A stretch of 34,487 bases of DNA, taken from Nitrospirales bacterium. Its GTDB lineage: Bacteria > Nitrospirota > Nitrospiria > Nitrospirales > UBA8639. The stretch lies in contig JAJDVY010000007.1 in assembly GCA_022825885.1 (NCBI GenBank), positions 1 through 34,487 of the forward strand, in the 5' to 3' direction. The notes beneath the pieces were generated by a model. That model searched no databases and had not been told where the DNA came from. It saw only the letters and a program-made list of their open reading frames with translations. The translations under genes and the position numbers were made by a program. Of this stretch, positions 32,485 to 34,487 are shown in pieces. Numbering within the stretch: the stretch's first letter is position 1; every line of letters starts with the position of its first letter.

Positions 32485-34254
32485 TTACTCAGACAATCCT
32501 GGCAATGCCTCCTCGACCGCCTGCAGGATTCGCCTGCCCCCGGCTTCCACGTCGCAGCCGAGATGAATCCGGAGCACCCGCCGGTTTCGCGCGCACAGAC
32601 TTTTCATATCTCCCAGGGCCTGGGCGGCCGCCAACGTCCCAAATGCATAGGGCTCTCCGGGAATAGCCAGATCCTCTTCGTGGTCCGCGGTGACCTGAAG
32701 GAACACCCCGGAATTGGGGCCACCCTTATGGAGTTGACCGGTGGAATGAAGAAAGCGCGGGCCGTACCCCAACGTCGTCGCGACCCGTTTCGCATCACGA
32801 ATGATGGCACGAATACGTTGGAAAGCTTCATGAACCGCCGGCGTCCGTTCAAGATACGCATTGATCGCCACGTAATCTCCGGTCCGTACACGGGAGAGAT
32901 GCGCGGCCATCGCATGGGGCAATGAAGATGTGCCATGTAACGCTTGACGATTTGCCTCATCGGTGAAGAGACGAACGTCGCCATCCGTGATGATGGGGAA
33001 TTCCTCCGGCAATCGTCCATTCTGTTTGAATTCTTCGAGATAGAACTTGGTAAAATCCTTGCTTTCCTGGACGTTGGGTTGATCGAACGCGTTGATTCCC
33101 AACAGAGCACCGGCGGTGGCGGTCGCGATCTCCCAATGGAAGAACTCCTGACCGAGATTCATCAAATTCGTGCAATCAATACGCACGACCGGATGTCCCT
33201 CCGATGCCAAAGCATCGACAATGGCATCTTGCTCTGAAACGGCCCCATCCGCATAACGGATATACACAAACACACGATCGTTCCCGTAAACGTGCGCATC
33301 CTTCAGTGGTTCATCATCGACCGGAATGAGGCCCGTGTTTTCTTTCCCCGTACTTTCGGCTATCAACTGTTCCAACCAAGCCCCCAAATCGCTGATGGCG
33401 GGAGAGGTGACAAACGTCACCTTGTCATGACCGGCTTTGGCCAACGTCCCCAGAACCACCCCCAACGCAACCCCGGGATTGTCCGGTGCCGGCACGCTCG
33501 AATCGCATCGTTGACGCATGCGTTCGGCCCGAAGCAGAAGCGCCTCGACGTCCACGCCCATGGCGGCGGCCGGCACCATGCCGAAGTTGGACAAGGCCGA
33601 ATAACGCCCTCCGACGTCGGGCACACCCGGAAAAATCGCTCGAAACCGGAGTTCCCGCGCCAAACGTTCCAGGAGGGAACCCGGATCGGTAATCGCGACA
33701 AAGTTTTCGCCGGCGCGATCGCCCTTGATCCGTCGCATCCGTTCAAAAAAGTATTGTTGGAACACCAGCGGTTCGGTCGTCGAACCGGACTTACTCGCCA
33801 CGATACACAGCGTCCGTTCGAGATCGACTCTTGCTTCAACACTCCTCACTTGCGAGGGAACGGTACTATCCAACACGTGCAGTTCGGGATAGCCGGGAAC
33901 AACGCCGAAGGTCATCCGGCACACTTCAGAACAGAGGCTGCTCCCGCCCATGCCCAACAAGAGAATATGGGTAAACCCGCCGGATGCTACTTCGCCGGCA
34001 AACGCCTGCAACCGCGAGACGTGGCCGATCTGTTGTTCAGGAAGAGACAGCCAACCAAGGGCACCCCGAATGACGGCCTGATGCGCGGGGTCCTCATGCC
34101 ACAATGCAGGATCCTTGGCCCAGAGCCTGCGCACAAAATCCTTGGCCTGGACTTCATCCAGTGCCGCCCGCACAGCCATGTCGTATGATCCCACCACAAA
34201 GGTCTGGCGGTTCAAACCTTGATCACGCGCCCGTTCCTGATCGTTAGCACTCAT
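32485..34254 (-). CDS. pgi: Glucose-6-phosphate isomerase, Tal-Pgi-like form
   Basis: 589 aa. Phosphosugar-binding segments are LLLGMGGSSLCSEV, CIVASKSGSTTEPL, SALSNFGMVPAAAMG and GKENTGLIPVDDEPL, and the C-terminus has LHKGGPNSGVFLQVT. It interconverts glucose 6-phosphate and fructose 6-phosphate. From memory the sequence is closer to the isomerase half of fused transaldolase-Pgi proteins than to classical Pgi, but no transaldolase part is fused here. It supplies glucose 6-phosphate to the gnd-zwf branch, from which it is separated by the AT-rich insert. The ATG at 34254 lacks a clear Shine-Dalgarno. Confidence 0.9.
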   Translation of the reverse strand: MSANDQERARDQGLNRQTFVVGSYDMAVRAALDEVQAKDFVRRLWAKDPALWHEDPAHQAVIRGALGWLSLPEQQIGHVSRLQAFAGEVASGGFTHILLLGMGGSSLCSEVCRMTFGVVPGYPELHVLDSTVPSQVRSVEARVDLERTLCIVASKSGSTTEPLVFQQYFFERMRRIKGDRAGENFVAITDPGSLLERLARELRFRAIFPGVPDVGGRYSALSNFGMVPAAAMGVDVEALLLRAERMRQRCDSSVPAPDNPGVALGVVLGTLAKAGHDKVTFVTSPAISDLGAWLEQLIAESTGKENTGLIPVDDEPLKDAHVYGNDRVFVYIRYADGAVSEQDAIVDALASEGHPVVRIDCTNLMNLGQEFFHWEIATATAGALLGINAFDQPNVQESKDFTKFYLEEFKQNGRLPEEFPIITDGDVRLFTDEANRQALHGTSSLPHAMAAHLSRVRTGDYVAINAYLERTPAVHEAFQRIRAIIRDAKRVATTLGYGPRFLHSTGQLHKGGPNSGVFLQVTADHEEDLAIPGEPYAFGTLAAAQALGDMKSLCARNRRVLRIHLGCDVEAGGRRILQAVEEALPGLSE

Positions 34255-34355
34255 GGGTTTGATTCAACGTGTCACTGAGGTTCCCGGTATAAGAATAGCC
34301 CGAACCTGTCATTCCTCCTGTGGAAACCGGAAAACGCGAAGACACTGGATTCCCT

Positions 34356-34380
34356 AAATTCACAAACGAAGTGCAACACT
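34356..34380 (+). repeat. Probable left terminal inverted repeat of an IS30-family element
   Basis: AAATTCACAAACGAAGTGCA and the following ACACT lie 17 nt before the transposase ATG, where the left end of an IS30-family element is expected. The right end lies outside the window, so the repeat cannot be matched and the exact tip is uncertain. Confidence 0.4.
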
Positions 34381-34395
34381 TTGTTAAGGTGTTGC
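34373..34395 (+). repeat. 7-bp inverted repeat directly before the transposase start
   Basis: GCAACAC (34373-34379) and GTGTTGC (34389-34395) flank a 9-nt loop and end 1 nt before the ATG. In RNA form it could cover the start region and limit transposase translation. Confidence 0.6.
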
Positions 34396-34396
34396 C

Positions 34397-34487
34397 ATGG
34401 GACGCTCATACACACATCTCACCCTTGAAGCCCGCTGTCAAATGGCCTACTTACACACCACGGGACACTCGATCCGCCAAATCGCGG
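34397..34487 (+). CDS. IS30-family transposase, N-terminal part (cut by window edge)
   Basis: The ATG at 34397 opens a frame that runs to the window end with 30 residues. It starts GRSYTHLTLEARC and continues to HSIRQIA, matching the N-terminal helix-turn-helix of IS30-family transposases (typically 'HLT.EER..I..L...G.S.R.IA'). This domain binds the element ends. The DDE catalytic part lies beyond the window. A small hairpin just upstream overlaps the region where a ribosome would bind. The insertion lies 142 nt upstream of the pgi start, so it may disturb or supply the pgi promoter. Confidence 0.8.
   Translation, partial: MGRSYTHLTLEARCQMAYLHTTGHSIRQIA

Overview
The window looks like chromosome from a Gram-negative, respiring bacterium. 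It has outer-membrane barrels ending in an aromatic residue, lipoproteins with lipoboxes, many c-type cytochromes and a hopanoid-type RND transporter. GC is fairly high, apart from an AT-rich island near 31-32 kb. The gene mix (multihaem cytochromes, an agmatine pathway, stand-alone Tal-Pgi-like isomerase, short Gnd) suggests Nitrospirota or a physiologically similar lineage, but this is inference and not proven by the sequence.

Layout. 1-181: 3' end of an outer-membrane barrel gene. 182-785: non-coding array of palindromes and direct repeats. 786-5844 (minus): HpnN-like RND transporter and CopA-type copper ATPase. 5974-13835 (minus): six tightly packed genes for a trans-envelope electron-transfer system. 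In transcription order these are a pentahaem cytochrome, an outer-membrane barrel, a membrane-anchored [2Fe-2S] ferredoxin, a c554-like tetrahaem cytochrome, a di-haem cytochrome b-like membrane protein, and a decahaem cytochrome with a Cys-rich cytosolic tail. 13836-14309: divergent control region with two good sigma70-like promoters and a 21-bp palindrome. 14310-14915 (plus): lipoprotein 2-Cys glutathione peroxidase. 14922-16964 (minus): a small hypothetical gene, a HAD 5'-nucleotidase, and small toxin-antitoxin-like genes including a broken DUF6516 gene. 17078-21826 (minus): aguB-aguA-hydroxyacid dehydrogenase-COG3044 ATPase operon. 21910-24999: YihY protein, a TPR lipoprotein and a Pal-like lipoprotein. 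25319-28274 (minus): amgK-murU-diguanylate cyclase operon. 28452-30909 (plus): gnd-zwf. 30989-32416: AT-rich RecB-like nuclease gene and a small coiled-coil membrane protein. 32485-34254 (minus): glucose-6-phosphate isomerase. 34356-end: left end of an IS30-family element, cut by the window edge.

The main system is the 5974-13835 cluster. Predicted cofactors are 19 c haems, 2 b haems and one [2Fe-2S] centre. Predicted topology runs cytosol ([2Fe-2S] and a Cys-rich tail) - inner membrane (two b haems stacked across the bilayer) - periplasm (4- and 10-haem proteins) - outer membrane (barrel plus 5-haem protein). That could join a cytosolic redox pool to an electron donor or acceptor at or beyond the outer membrane. 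I do not recall a characterised system with exactly this set of parts.

The sugar genes (gnd, zwf, pgi) form most of the oxidative pentose-phosphate entry. amgK and murU form the peptidoglycan-sugar recycling route and share a transcript with a diguanylate cyclase. aguA and aguB convert agmatine to putrescine. Two genes (amgK and the TPR lipoprotein) have a -10 box 8 nt before the ATG and no Shine-Dalgarno, so they are predicted to be leaderless.
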